Shown: in pieces, positions 15,575 to 23,271 of the stretch
How positions within the stretch are numbered: the first letter of the stretch is position 1
Layout: every line of letters starts with the position of its first letter
NCBI GenBank assembly: GCA_028875175.1
Contig: JAPPFO010000003.1
Location: 1 to 24,127 of the forward strand
Direction: 5' to 3'
Length of the DNA: 24,127 bases
Origin: Chloroflexota bacterium
GTDB taxonomy: Bacteria; Chloroflexota; UBA11872
Position numbers and translations under genes: made by a program
Notes under the pieces: model-generated
The model's input: the letters and a program-made list of their open reading frames with translations, nothing else
Databases searched by the model: none
What the model was told of the DNA's origin: nothing

Positions 15575-17194
15575 TCACGGGTTCAGATAGCTTCCGCGGA
15601 ACGCTGCGGGCCCGCCGCTGCAGCCCGCGTATAGGGTCTGCCCATCCGGACACGGCTGATCGGGCCAGCCGCCCGCAAGCCAGGCGGCAATGTCGGTTAT
15701 CACCGCGGCACCTACGTGCAGGCGCGCGAGGTAGTAGGGCGGCGCCACTCCGCGCCCATCGAGCAGGGAGTGATTATGCCCCTCGTACAGGCGAAACGCC
15801 GCATCCGCCCGTCCATGGAGACCGTCGATCCAGCCGAAGAAGTCGTCCGGGGACACACTCGCATCATCGGTGCCGTGGAGGATCAGCAGCGGTATGGGCA
15901 AGTCGCGGGCGGCTTCCTCAGGCCGGTAGCCGGCGAAGTCCGCATGATAGGCGGCTCGCACGCGCAGGTCGCGCGGTGGCACCCCAGCGTCGACCAACGC
16001 CCCAACCGCCGCGGCATACCCTCCAAGATTGTCAAGCGAGCGCTGCTCGACTTCCGTAACGGTTCCGTCAGCCTCGTGTCGACGCTGTAGGCTGGCCACG
16101 AATCGTTCCCAGTAGCGCCCACTGGGCGCTGAATAGAAGATCAGACCTGCGATTTCCGGGTCCCGCTGCGCGATGCGCGGCGCTGCGAAACCGCCCAGAC
16201 TGGCCCCCAGCACGTAGACGCGTGCCGGGTCGATCCGCGGCATCTGGCGCAATAGCTCCACGGCCGCCAGCGCGTCGTCAACTAGTTCAGCGTCGATCGT
16301 GAAGTCGGGCTGGCGCGCGACAGCCAGCGCGTGCGTCAGTGTGCGCTTGTCGTAGCGCAGCACCGCTACGCCCTGGCTCGCTAGGCCCCAGGCGAGGTCG
16401 CGAAACGCCTTGGTCGCGCCGCTGGTGCCGTCGCGATCGTCATAGCCGCTTCCGGGCACCAGCACTACGGCAGGGAAGGCCGCCGGCCCACGCGGCACAG
16501 TCAGCGTTCCGCCCAGTTTCCAGGGTGCCTGTCCGATCACGACCTCGGTTTCTGCAAAGGCAGTCGGGTCCGCGTACGGCGGCGGGGGGAAATCCTCCAC
16601 CAGTCCCATCTCGGTCAGGGTTTGCAGGAGTGCGACCCGGGATATTCGACCGTCACGCAGCAGGGCCAACTGGACGTAGATCCCAGGATGGGCGGAAGAC
16701 TGGTCGAGCACCAGCCGGATGATCACCTCAAGCTCGTCATAGGTTGGTTCAAAGCCGAGCACCGGTGCGGGCGGTACGTCCACACGTGTGCCGTGTTCGC
16801 GGTTCGAATGCCATCCCTGCGTAGTGACCAACTCCACCTTTGCGAGTCCGTTGCCAGTCAGCGTCTGAAAGTTCTCCAGCCGGACCCCGCAGAGCGACGC
16901 ATATGGCAGCAGCTCCGGGGCAAGCATCGTGTAGGCGCGGTGGTAGTCCTGATCGACCAGCGCTTGTCCAAAGGCTAAGGCCCGCGCCTCTGGATCAAAC
17001 GCGAACGGTGCGACCTCGAAATCCGGCGGTGCCGGCGTGGCCTCTTCGCAGGCCGGAACCGTGACGGCATTGACCACGAGCGTCAGCGCAACAAGCGCCG
17101 CCAGCCCGCTGCTGAACAGCCCGAAGGCCAGCGCGACGCCGACATGCAGCCGCCAGAAGGCGCGCAGTCGCCAGGTCCCCGGTCGCAGCCGCAT
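15575..17194 (-). CDS. Membrane-anchored or secreted alpha/beta hydrolase 1 (DUF3887-like N-terminal part)
   Basis: A 539-residue protein. A hydrophobic segment (about 18-45) after an Arg-rich N-terminus predicts a signal anchor. Residues ~60-190 resemble the NTF2-like DUF3887 domain often fused to hydrolases (FDPEARALAFGQALVDQDYHRAY). The hydrolase domain spans ~205-505, with nucleophile S332 in GASLGG, acid D444 in HGTDD, and H473 in EGHNH. Four cysteines (49, 102, 515, 525) are shared with hydrolase 2. It probably cleaves an ester or peptide bond outside the cytoplasm. AAGGGGAAG upstream of ATG 17194 is a good ribosome-binding site. It belongs to the first of two parallel modules, upstream of tape-measure-like gene A. 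The substrate is unknown. Confidence 0.87.
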   Translation of the reverse strand: MRLRPGTWRLRAFWRLHVGVALAFGLFSSGLAALVALTLVVNAVTVPACEEATPAPPDFEVAPFAFDPEARALAFGQALVDQDYHRAYTMLAPELLPYASLCGVRLENFQTLTGNGLAKVELVTTQGWHSNREHGTRVDVPPAPVLGFEPTYDELEVIIRLVLDQSSAHPGIYVQLALLRDGRISRVALLQTLTEMGLVEDFPPPPYADPTAFAETEVVIGQAPWKLGGTLTVPRGPAAFPAVVLVPGSGYDDRDGTSGATKAFRDLAWGLASQGVAVLRYDKRTLTHALAVARQPDFTIDAELVDDALAAVELLRQMPRIDPARVYVLGASLGGFAAPRIAQRDPEIAGLIFYSAPSGRYWERFVASLQRRHEADGTVTEVEQRSLDNLGGYAAAVGALVDAGVPPRDLRVRAAYHADFAGYRPEEAARDLPIPLLILHGTDDASVSPDDFFGWIDGLHGRADAAFRLYEGHNHSLLDGRGVAPPYYLARLHVGAAVITDIAAWLAGGWPDQPCPDGQTLYAGCSGGPAAFRGSYLNP

Positions 17195-17274
17195 AGCCTC
17201 AAGCTTCCCCTTGTGCCCAATCGCGCCTCACAGCCATGTGTAGCGTACGCAGCTGCTGCCGGCGACAGACTTAA

Positions 17275-17307
17275 CGAACCCGGCGAGGTCAATCAGCGAC
17301 GGGTTCG
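17275..17307 (-). other. 8-bp inverted repeat between the modules
   Basis: CGAACCCG (17275-17282) and CGGGTTCG (17300-17307) form a perfect stem with a 17-nt loop, between the end of tape-measure-like gene B and the start of hydrolase 1. No T-run follows, so it is a weak terminator candidate at best. The stem resembles the one at the ribosome-binding site of gene A. Confidence 0.35.
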
Positions 17308-17360
17308 CAAGTCGCCAGGCTCTCGGCCCCGAGCGTCGGCGGCTCGTTCACGTCTGTCAT
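17289..17360 (-). pseudogene. Truncated reading frame behind tape-measure-like gene B
   Basis: A strong ribosome-binding site (AGGGGTGG, 17379-17372) precedes GTG 17366 and ATG 17360. The frame reads MTDVNEPPTLGAES and then runs off the repeat into unrelated sequence, stopping after 23 codons. The same start (MTTTDVNEPRALGAES) sits in the matching place behind gene A. Both look like the 5' end of a formerly longer gene that followed the tape-measure-like gene, cut at the same point by the repeat boundary. Confidence 0.45.
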
Positions 17361-17693
17361 CGCCACCGTGGCCACCCCTGCCAGGTAACGCGCCCCGGCT
17401 AGCTGCCCCGCTCACGAACCTTGCCCTCGGGCCTGACGCAGCCCCGGTTCATCAGACCAGGAGCTGGTGATGGCTCACGACACAAACCCCAGGTCCACCG
17501 TTCGGCGGCTGGTGCGGATCAGCTCCTGCCGGATGCGTTGCGCCAGGTCGCGTTCCGCCACCACGCTGCCTTCCACGGTTACGTTCACGGTCACCTCACT
17601 GCCCAATCGCGGGTTCGGGATCACCTGCGAGCCGCGCGGCAAATTCACCAACTCCGGCCCCATCTCCCCCACCAGCGCCATCCCGCCCGGCGC
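17319..17693. repeat. 375-bp direct repeat, copy 2
   Basis: Second copy of the repeat at 13617-13991, in the same orientation 3.7 kb away. It covers the conserved C-terminus of tape-measure-like gene B, the gap behind it and the start of the truncated reading frame. Confidence 0.9.
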
Positions 17694-18674
17694 AAAGTGC
17701 GTACCGCTGGCGTAGCCGCGTACGTTATTCGCCAACTCCTGCTTGTGCGCCTCCCACCACGCTTCCGGACTGGCATAGAGCGAGATGTTGTGTCCCAGGT
17801 CTTCCTGAGCTAGGAAGAGATCCTCCAGATCCGCCGCCGGCGGCATGTTGCGAATTCGCTGCTTCTCCGCCGCGATGGCATCGAGTTCCGTCGGATCGGC
17901 GTGAGCGCTGACACCCGCCGGTGGGTCCCAGCCGCCGGCCGACTGGCGCTTCCCGGTACCTCCACCTTCCGGCGGAGGAGCAAACGTCAGGGCCCAATCT
18001 GTGGGCATACTTCCAATGGTGTGCTTCAACCCATCCGCAGCCTGGGTCAACGTCAGGAACTTATCTTCCAGCGTGCCCATTTGGCCGGCGTACGCGAGCG
18101 CCTCTTGCGCTCCCATGCCCATCGAGGCATTCATTCCGTCCATCCCGACCATCGCGAGATCCATGGTCCCGCTCAGATCGCCCGCCCCGAGGTCAAGCTC
18201 GTAAAGGCTGTCGAACATTGCTGCATTCGAGTCGGTAGCTTCCTCCGTCGCTCTCGACAACCTGCTCAGATCCCGCGCCTGCTCCACATACGTCGCGCTG
18301 GCATCTGGTGTAGGCGTGCCAGCTCCGATCTGTTCCATCTCCTGCTTTAGCGTCTGGACGTCGTTATCGATCATTTGTCTCGCTATTTTTCCAAGTGCGC
18401 TTCTTGCCATTCCCGCCATCTGACGTGAGTTCATCCTATTCTGCCTATACTCAGGATCAATCTGTGGAGGGATCCAATCGGGCACTATGCTCACCTCAGC
18501 CGGATCATTTCCAAGTCTATGCGGCATTAGATATTTAATTATTGAAGACTCAGTAGGTGCTGGAGACGGACGCGGCGGGGGCGGCAACATCGCCCAAAAC
18601 CTTCCTATTCTACGGGCCTCATCAGGAGACAGCATATGTGCTGGTATCGATCCGTGTATAGCCTCGTCAGACAT
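17475..18674 (-). CDS. Tape-measure-like protein B (variable N-terminus, phage tail C-terminal motif)
   Basis: A 399-residue paralogue of protein A. Residues 324-397 are almost identical to A (FAPGGMALVGEMGPELV to VDLGF). Farther in, only short blocks agree: GQMGTLEDKFLTL (~198), GHNISLYASPEAWWEAH (294-310). The N-terminal 60 residues contain a Pro-rich stretch (LPPPPRPSPAP) and no relation to A. The DNA of the N-terminal third is noticeably richer in A/T than its surroundings, unlike the conserved end, which suggests a mosaic origin. The start at ATG 18674 is strong: GGAGG at 18681-18685 with 6-nt spacing. It is the second gene of the module led by hydrolase 2. Function is unknown. Confidence 0.72.
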   Translation of the reverse strand: MSDEAIHGSIPAHMLSPDEARRIGRFWAMLPPPPRPSPAPTESSIIKYLMPHRLGNDPAEVSIVPDWIPPQIDPEYRQNRMNSRQMAGMARSALGKIARQMIDNDVQTLKQEMEQIGAGTPTPDASATYVEQARDLSRLSRATEEATDSNAAMFDSLYELDLGAGDLSGTMDLAMVGMDGMNASMGMGAQEALAYAGQMGTLEDKFLTLTQAADGLKHTIGSMPTDWALTFAPPPEGGGTGKRQSAGGWDPPAGVSAHADPTELDAIAAEKQRIRNMPPAADLEDLFLAQEDLGHNISLYASPEAWWEAHKQELANNVRGYASGTHFAPGGMALVGEMGPELVNLPRGSQVIPNPRLGSEVTVNVTVEGSVVAERDLAQRIRQELIRTSRRTVDLGFVS

Positions 18675-19112
18675 CGCTATCCTCCAAAAAACACGCCCAA
18701 CAACGCAGGCGAAGTGTTGGCCCTATTGGCCACGTCGGGGGTTCAGCAACGCACAAAGACATCAAGTGCGATTCCCGCGAGTGATGCACACAAGCGGACC
18801 CCGAGCGTTCGGGTTCGAGTCGTGGTTTGACGCGGGACGTCTGTTCTCGAGCCCAGGTGCCCCGGCGGGATCCTCGGATCCAGTACGCACTCGGCAGTCA
18901 ATGAAACCATTCGCCACGCGAGCTCGCCTTTCCGTCTCGGAGCTCGCCGGCCCTCGCGTATCGCTGATCTAGCGCCTCGGTCACGGCCCTCGGCGCGTCA
19001 GCTACAGCTGTTCTCGATTCCGGAGTGACGCTGATCACACGGAAGGGTCGGGCGCTGGGCAACTCCAACGACCGACGCGTCCCGCACGATCCATACGTCT
19101 TCCGCTAAAGGG

Positions 19113-19140
19113 AGTGTACTCTTTTTGCGTTCCCTGTCAA
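19113..19140 (-). promoter_or_regulatory. Sigma70-type promoter for tape-measure-like gene B
   Basis: On the minus strand a perfect TTGACA (19140-19135), a 16-bp spacer and TACACT (19118-19113). It sits 84 bp after the hydrolase 2 stop and would give a ~430-nt leader before ATG 18674. The leader (18675-19106) has no convincing gene; it contains a CCCGA-ACGC-TCGGG hairpin and a T-run just before the ribosome-binding site. Confidence 0.6.
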
Positions 19141-19223
19141 GCCGAACAACCCTCGCTCAGACCGCGTGTTCGGCAAGCTGCGCGGCTGTCACTTGCAACA
19201 CACCTACCGAACAGAAGCTCGGC

Positions 19224-20792
19224 TCAGCGCCTTCGGTCACGGAAGAACAAGCTGTCCGGCCCGCCACGGCAACCGCCAAGCACAGACGCCAAATCCTGGC
19301 ATGGCTGGTCGAACCAGGTGCCCCCGGCCCAGGCCGCGATGTCCTCGATCACCTCCGCGCCAACGTGGCCCTGTCGGCGTGGAGGTGTTCCCGTAAACGA
19401 ACGGTGGTCAAGCATCCCATCGCTATGGCCGGCATACACGCGAAACGTGACATGTCGCCAGGCCCCCAGGCTCAGCATCCATCCGGTCAGGTCGTCTGGT
19501 GTCAGTTCGGTGCTCTCGTCGCTAAAAAGCAGCAACATCGGTATTGCGGGTGGGCGTAGTGCCTGCTCCGGATGGCCCGCCGCTGCCAGATCTCGGTGAT
19601 AGGACACGCGCAAGTCGGTGTGGGACGGTACCGTTTCACCCGCAGCCAGCGCCGCGCTTCTGGCGGCGTGCGCGCGCATCTGGTCTAGGGAGGCCTGCTC
19701 GATCTCGGTTATGCCGTCCTCTTCGAGTTTCACCTCGACTGCGCGCAGGTTGCTGTCGAGGAATGTTCCGCTGCGAACTGAGACAAGAATCAAGCCGGCC
19801 AGGCCAGGCGCTCGCTGTGCGATGCGCGGTGTCACGTACCCGCCAAAGCTGTATCCCAGGACATATATACGTGCCGGATCGATCCGCGGCGTCTGGTGCA
19901 AGACGGCCACGGCCGCCACCCCGTCGTCCACCAGTTCGTCGTCCAACGTGAAGTCCGGCTGCCGCGCGAACGCCAGCGCGTGCGTCCAGGTGCGCGCGTC
20001 GTAGCGCAGCGTCGCGATCCCGTGACTCGCCAGCCCCCAGGCCAGGTCTCGGAAATTCCGGCCAGTGTCAACCGTGCCGTCGCGGTCGTGTGATCCAGCT
20101 GGGACCAGAGCGACGGCCGGAAACGGTCCGGTCCCCTGCGGTATGGTCAAGGTACCGCCGACGACCCAGGGGGCGTCGCCCAGCGTCACTTCGCGTTCCT
20201 CAAATGCCCTGGGGTCCGCATAAGGCGGAGGCGTGTCGTCCGGTGTCCGGAACATGTGGTCCAATGCCCCGCCACGTGTGACGACCCTGACCCGCCCGTC
20301 GCGGACCAGCCCTATGACCACGCGCGCATTCACGGCTGCGCGGCCAGCGCCTCCGAGCCGAGTCACCCACAGCCGTACCAGCAAGGCATCGGTAAAGGGA
20401 AGGAACCTCGGAGATGCCGACTCGTCGACGACGATGCGGACAGGGCCCGACGATTGCGACGGATCCTGACCCAGGACCCCCCAGTGCCACCGGCTCTCCA
20501 GGTCGACTTCACAGAGTGAGCCTTCGGGCCGTAGCTCAAGGGCCAGCATCTCGTACGCTGCCTGAAAATCGTCCGTCGCCATCGCCTGCATGAACGCCAG
20601 CGCCTGAGCTTCGGGATCAAAGTCGAACGGCGATGCTTGGAAGTCCGGTGCCGCCGGTGTGGCTGTCTCGCAAGCCGCGGAACTGAAGGGGTCGGCGCCG
20701 GCGATTAGCAGGACGCTGAGCCCGACAGCGGCGATCCAGCCCACCCCCGCGACCAGCACGGCGGCGCGCGGCCGCGTCCAGCGAATCGTCAA
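19224..20792 (-). CDS. Membrane-anchored or secreted alpha/beta hydrolase 2 (paralogue of hydrolase 1)
   Basis: A 522-residue paralogue of hydrolase 1, with the same layout: hydrophobic anchor (~10-32), DUF3887-like region (~50-170, FDPEAQALAFMQAMATDDFQAAY), and an alpha/beta hydrolase domain with nucleophile S315 in GYSFGG and H456 in AGHSD. The segment that carries the catalytic Asp in hydrolase 1 (HGTDDASV) here reads FSDESTEL: the aligned position is S427, with D425 and E426 beside it, so the acid may have shifted. Cysteines at 41, 94, 498 and 508 match the paralogue. The only canonical start is TTG 20792, without a good ribosome-binding site; the frame remains open ~25 codons further upstream (LERLAENHG), so the true start is uncertain. 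Confidence 0.85.
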   Translation of the reverse strand: MTIRWTRPRAAVLVAGVGWIAAVGLSVLLIAGADPFSSAACETATPAAPDFQASPFDFDPEAQALAFMQAMATDDFQAAYEMLALELRPEGSLCEVDLESRWHWGVLGQDPSQSSGPVRIVVDESASPRFLPFTDALLVRLWVTRLGGAGRAAVNARVVIGLVRDGRVRVVTRGGALDHMFRTPDDTPPPYADPRAFEEREVTLGDAPWVVGGTLTIPQGTGPFPAVALVPAGSHDRDGTVDTGRNFRDLAWGLASHGIATLRYDARTWTHALAFARQPDFTLDDELVDDGVAAVAVLHQTPRIDPARIYVLGYSFGGYVTPRIAQRAPGLAGLILVSVRSGTFLDSNLRAVEVKLEEDGITEIEQASLDQMRAHAARSAALAAGETVPSHTDLRVSYHRDLAAAGHPEQALRPPAIPMLLLFSDESTELTPDDLTGWMLSLGAWRHVTFRVYAGHSDGMLDHRSFTGTPPRRQGHVGAEVIEDIAAWAGGTWFDQPCQDLASVLGGCRGGPDSLFFRDRRR

Positions 20793-21478
20793 CAGTCGTC
20801 CGGCAGGCCGCGTCGGAGCCCCATGATTCTCGGCGAGCCTCTCCAGCCAGGGCGCGCAATTCTGTCACGTTGCGGCAGTGGAACACCCGAGTCGGGCCGA
20901 ATACCCAACAACGCCCGCCCAGCCACCGCTAATGCGCCGGGCAGTGCCCTGGCTACCCAAGGCGCCGGCCGCGCCGCTACCCCCGCCGTCCCTGCCAGCG
21001 TTAGCTGCATTGCCGACAACGCAGGCACTGATGGCATTACTGACACCCGGCGCCACCCGCGCCGGCCGAAGCGTTCCGCCCGCGCCGTGCCACAATCCCC
21101 TGGAGCCTGCGGCCTGACCTCCGAGCTCCACAGCCCCACCTCATCCGCGACCACCGTATCCACCCGCGCTGCCCCGCGTGGCGCTACGAAATCCACCTCC
21201 GCAACTCCCAACGCGCCAACGCGCCAAGGATTGGCCCTGCGACCCACTCTTCGTCCCCCCGGCCAGGCCCTGATCCGCAACCAGCCGCGGGTTACGCAAT
21301 GGTTTCCATTGGCTCATAGTCCTCGGGCACGGCCGCCATGGGAACGTACAGCCTGAGAGTTTCCTGCGGGCCGCCGGATTTGCAATAGTCGTCTTTATTT
21401 GGCAGACAACGGTACTGTTGACACATATTCCGCGAACATGTTTGTCACCACCGCTCACGGACGACCCTCTTACTCAAG
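20793..21478. other. Gene-poor spacer upstream of hydrolase 2
   Basis: Several GC-driven reading frames cross 20823-21356 on both strands, but none has a recognisable domain, a ribosome-binding site or consistent protein character. Around 21370-21450 the DNA becomes A/T-rich, with a TTGTCT...TATTGC pair on the minus strand that might be a promoter. A decayed repeat end lies at 21276-21306. Confidence 0.4.
21276..21306. repeat. Decayed right end of the MITE-like element
   Basis: CGCAACCAGCC, then GGTTACGCAA and a degenerate GGTTTC, match the right end of the two full elements (CGCAACCAGCC...GGTTACGCAAAGGTCTC). No left end or internal hairpin accompanies it, so it appears to be a remnant lying 170 bp before full copy 2. 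Confidence 0.5.
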
Positions 21479-21599
21479 GAGACCCTTGCAAACGTCCCAC
21501 GTCCTCGAATGTGCGGCCGCGTCTTAATCCCTCTCCTGGGGGAGAGGGTTGGGGTGAGGGGTCTTCCGCGCAACTAGCCTTGGGTTACGCAAAGGTCTC
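21479..21599. mobile_element. MITE-like element, copy 2 (121 bp)
   Basis: Same structure as 11043-11164: end GAGACCCTTGC (one mismatch to the consensus inverted repeat), internal CCCTCTCC/GGGAGAGGG hairpin, end GCAAAGGTCTC. It begins 12 bp downstream of the serine protease stop, where its strong hairpin could act as a transcription terminator for that gene. Confidence 0.75.
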
Positions 21600-21611
21600 T
21601 AATGGGGCAAG

Positions 21612-22673
21612 TTACGGAAGAATGCTGGTGCGGTGTTGCGTGATCCAATCGTCAACGCTACGGCGTACGTCATCACCGTGAATCAGAAAATTCGCGCTTT
21701 CCACCCTGTCCACCACCCCGCCGCCTAGCTTCCCGATGACGACGCCGATGACGCCGCCCCTCGTGTTGAGGGCCGGCCCGCCGCTGTTTCCCGGATTAGC
21801 TGTGGCGTCCGTCTGCAGCCAGTCGGGATGGCGTGAGGACAGGATGCCGCGAGTAACGGTCAACGCGTCCCAACAGAATTGATAGCCCAGGATGACCAGA
21901 TCTTCGCCCAGTTCCATCTCGGCCGAACTCCCAAACGACAGAAAGGGGTGCCCGTCACCCGGCAGCTTGAGCAGCGCGAGGTCGGCTTCGGGATCGTCGG
22001 TTATGACCGTTGCCTGCTGTTCCTGACCATCGTGCGTTCCAACCACCGCCAGGCGAGCGCCGTCCAACAAGTGGCTGTTGGTCACCACGTAGCCGTCCGC
22101 CGTTACGACGAACGCACTGCCGCATCCCTCGTCTGGTGTGCGGATATAGCGAACGGCCGCTTGTGATTGCCTGACCAACACATTGGTGGCTACTGGCGGG
22201 CCGATGGCGCTGGACGTGGCGCCGCCAAACGCCCAGCCGAACACCCCGCGCACATCCTCCCGATGGTCGTTTCGACAGGCCGCTTCAGCCTGCGCGCCGA
22301 ACGTGCGCTGATAGATACCCACGTTGCCGTGGTTGCGAAGGTGATGCTCAACGATGTCGTTGAGTTCCACGCAATCGGTCGGCCATGCCAGATCCTGCGT
22401 TTGCGAGTCTGCTGATTGCGCCGCTTGGTCGAACGCCCAGCCGAACACCCCGCGCACGTCGTCCCGGTGATCGTTCTGGCAACCCTCCTCGGCCTGGTCG
22501 CCAAAAACCCTTTGATAAATGCCGACGTTGCCGTCATTGCCAAGATGCGTCTCAACGATGTCGTTCAGATCGACGCACGTCGTCGGCCACTGCGCCAGCG
22601 CCGGCGTCGCCAGCCCAAAGGCGGCAACGGCGGCAACGACCATCGAAAGTGCGATACGGACGCGGCGCGTCAA
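21612..22673 (-). CDS. Exported trypsin-like serine protease with two copies of a novel two-Cys domain
   Basis: From TTG 22673 this is a 353-residue secreted protein. Residues 1-27 (MTRRVRIALSMVV...TPALA) form a classical signal peptide cut before Gln. Two 53-residue repeats follow (29-81 and 97-149), each WPT-C-V-LNDIV ... GNVGIYQR ... C..DHR.DVRGVFGWAF. The protease domain has H201 (VTNSHLL), D231 (PEADLALLKL) and S297 (NPGNSGGP), the HtrA/trypsin triad, with no PDZ domain. It probably cleaves proteins outside the cell, with the repeats as binding modules. The frame is open to ATG 22832 and ATG 22751 is another start; I prefer the TTG because it gives a normal signal peptide. Confidence 0.87.
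   Translation of the reverse strand: MTRRVRIALSMVVAAVAAFGLATPALAQWPTTCVDLNDIVETHLGNDGNVGIYQRVFGDQAEEGCQNDHRDDVRGVFGWAFDQAAQSADSQTQDLAWPTDCVELNDIVEHHLRNHGNVGIYQRTFGAQAEAACRNDHREDVRGVFGWAFGGATSSAIGPPVATNVLVRQSQAAVRYIRTPDEGCGSAFVVTADGYVVTNSHLLDGARLAVVGTHDGQEQQATVITDDPEADLALLKLPGDGHPFLSFGSSAEMELGEDLVILGYQFCWDALTVTRGILSSRHPDWLQTDATANPGNSGGPALNTRGGVIGVVIGKLGGGVVDRVESANFLIHGDDVRRSVDDWITQHRTSILP
22551..22605. repeat. 55-bp perfect repeat over the signal-peptide end and first domain, copy 1
   Basis: Identical to 24073-24127 base for base up to the window edge. It encodes the end of the signal peptide and the start of the first two-Cys domain (PALAQWPTTCVDLNDIVE). Confidence 0.9.
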
Positions 22674-23271
22674 GCCACGATTTCCCAAGGACCACGCGAA
22701 GCAACGGAAACTGGCGCGAAGTCTAGCAACGCCCCCGATCAGGCCACGCATTCGTTCCCGCCGTCCGAACCACCGTTGAGCCCATCCGGGCGGCCGCAAC
22801 CCGCAACGACTCATCGGATCCGGCCCGGTCAATCAGTCGCATCGCAACCCTGGCCGCAGGCGCTATTCAGGCCGCGCTGGTAGCGGCGCATTGCTGGCGA
22901 CGAAGTGGCTGCCCTCTGCACAGCCGTCCGAGCGCAGACCGAGAGCATGTCCCGCGTGAATTGCGTCATCAAAGGCCTCTTCGCGAGGCGCGACTCTGGC
23001 GACGCCGGCGCCTGCGTGACCTGAACCTCACCCGATCGCTTCGAGCTCCGCGACTGCCGCTGCAACGTACCGACGTCGAGGGCCTGTGTAGGCCATCCTC
23101 ACGAGGCCGAGCCAGATCATTCGCCGGCGGGAGCCCGCGATCTGCGGCCGCGAGCGACGCCTCTGCCACCCGGCATCGCGCCTTTGCGCCATCGGCTTCA
23201 TCGCCACCGCACCGTTGCCTGGCCACTAGCTGGGGTTCGCCGTGATCGGGCGCCCGTGGGGAGGGTCAGTC
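22674..23271. other. Spacer upstream of the serine protease
   Basis: About 600 bp with no convincing gene. The part nearest the protease could be an N-terminal extension if one of the upstream ATGs is used. Farther out, overlapping Arg- and Ala-rich frames on both strands look like GC-driven chance frames. A CGGGCGCCCG palindrome at 23247-23256 lies 16 bp after the stop of the next gene and might contribute to termination. Confidence 0.4.

Noticed and set aside
15441..15653. 70-codon minus-strand frame ending EDGDLRMR, between hydrolase 1 and tape-measure-like gene A
   Set aside because: It looks somewhat protein-like, but it overlaps the end of hydrolase 1 and contains the near-consensus promoter. 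No counterpart exists in the parallel module.
13293..18674. An intact prophage
   Set aside because: Apart from the tape-measure-like C-termini and one holin-like protein there are no capsid, terminase, portal, integrase or other tail genes.
20789..21280. 163-codon minus-strand frame whose stop overlaps the TTG start of hydrolase 2
   Set aside because: The overlap looks like translational coupling, but the sequence is low-complexity Arg/Ala/Gly with no domain, and competing frames on both strands look equally open.
20823..21356. 177-codon plus-strand frame in the spacer upstream of hydrolase 2
   Set aside because: Ala/Pro/Arg/Ser-rich composition with no recognisable motif, and it runs into the decayed repeat end; judged a chance frame.
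22961..23245. Arg- and Ser-rich frames on both strands between the protease and the partial gene
   Set aside because: No ribosome-binding site, no domain and overlapping frames on both strands; no support for coding.
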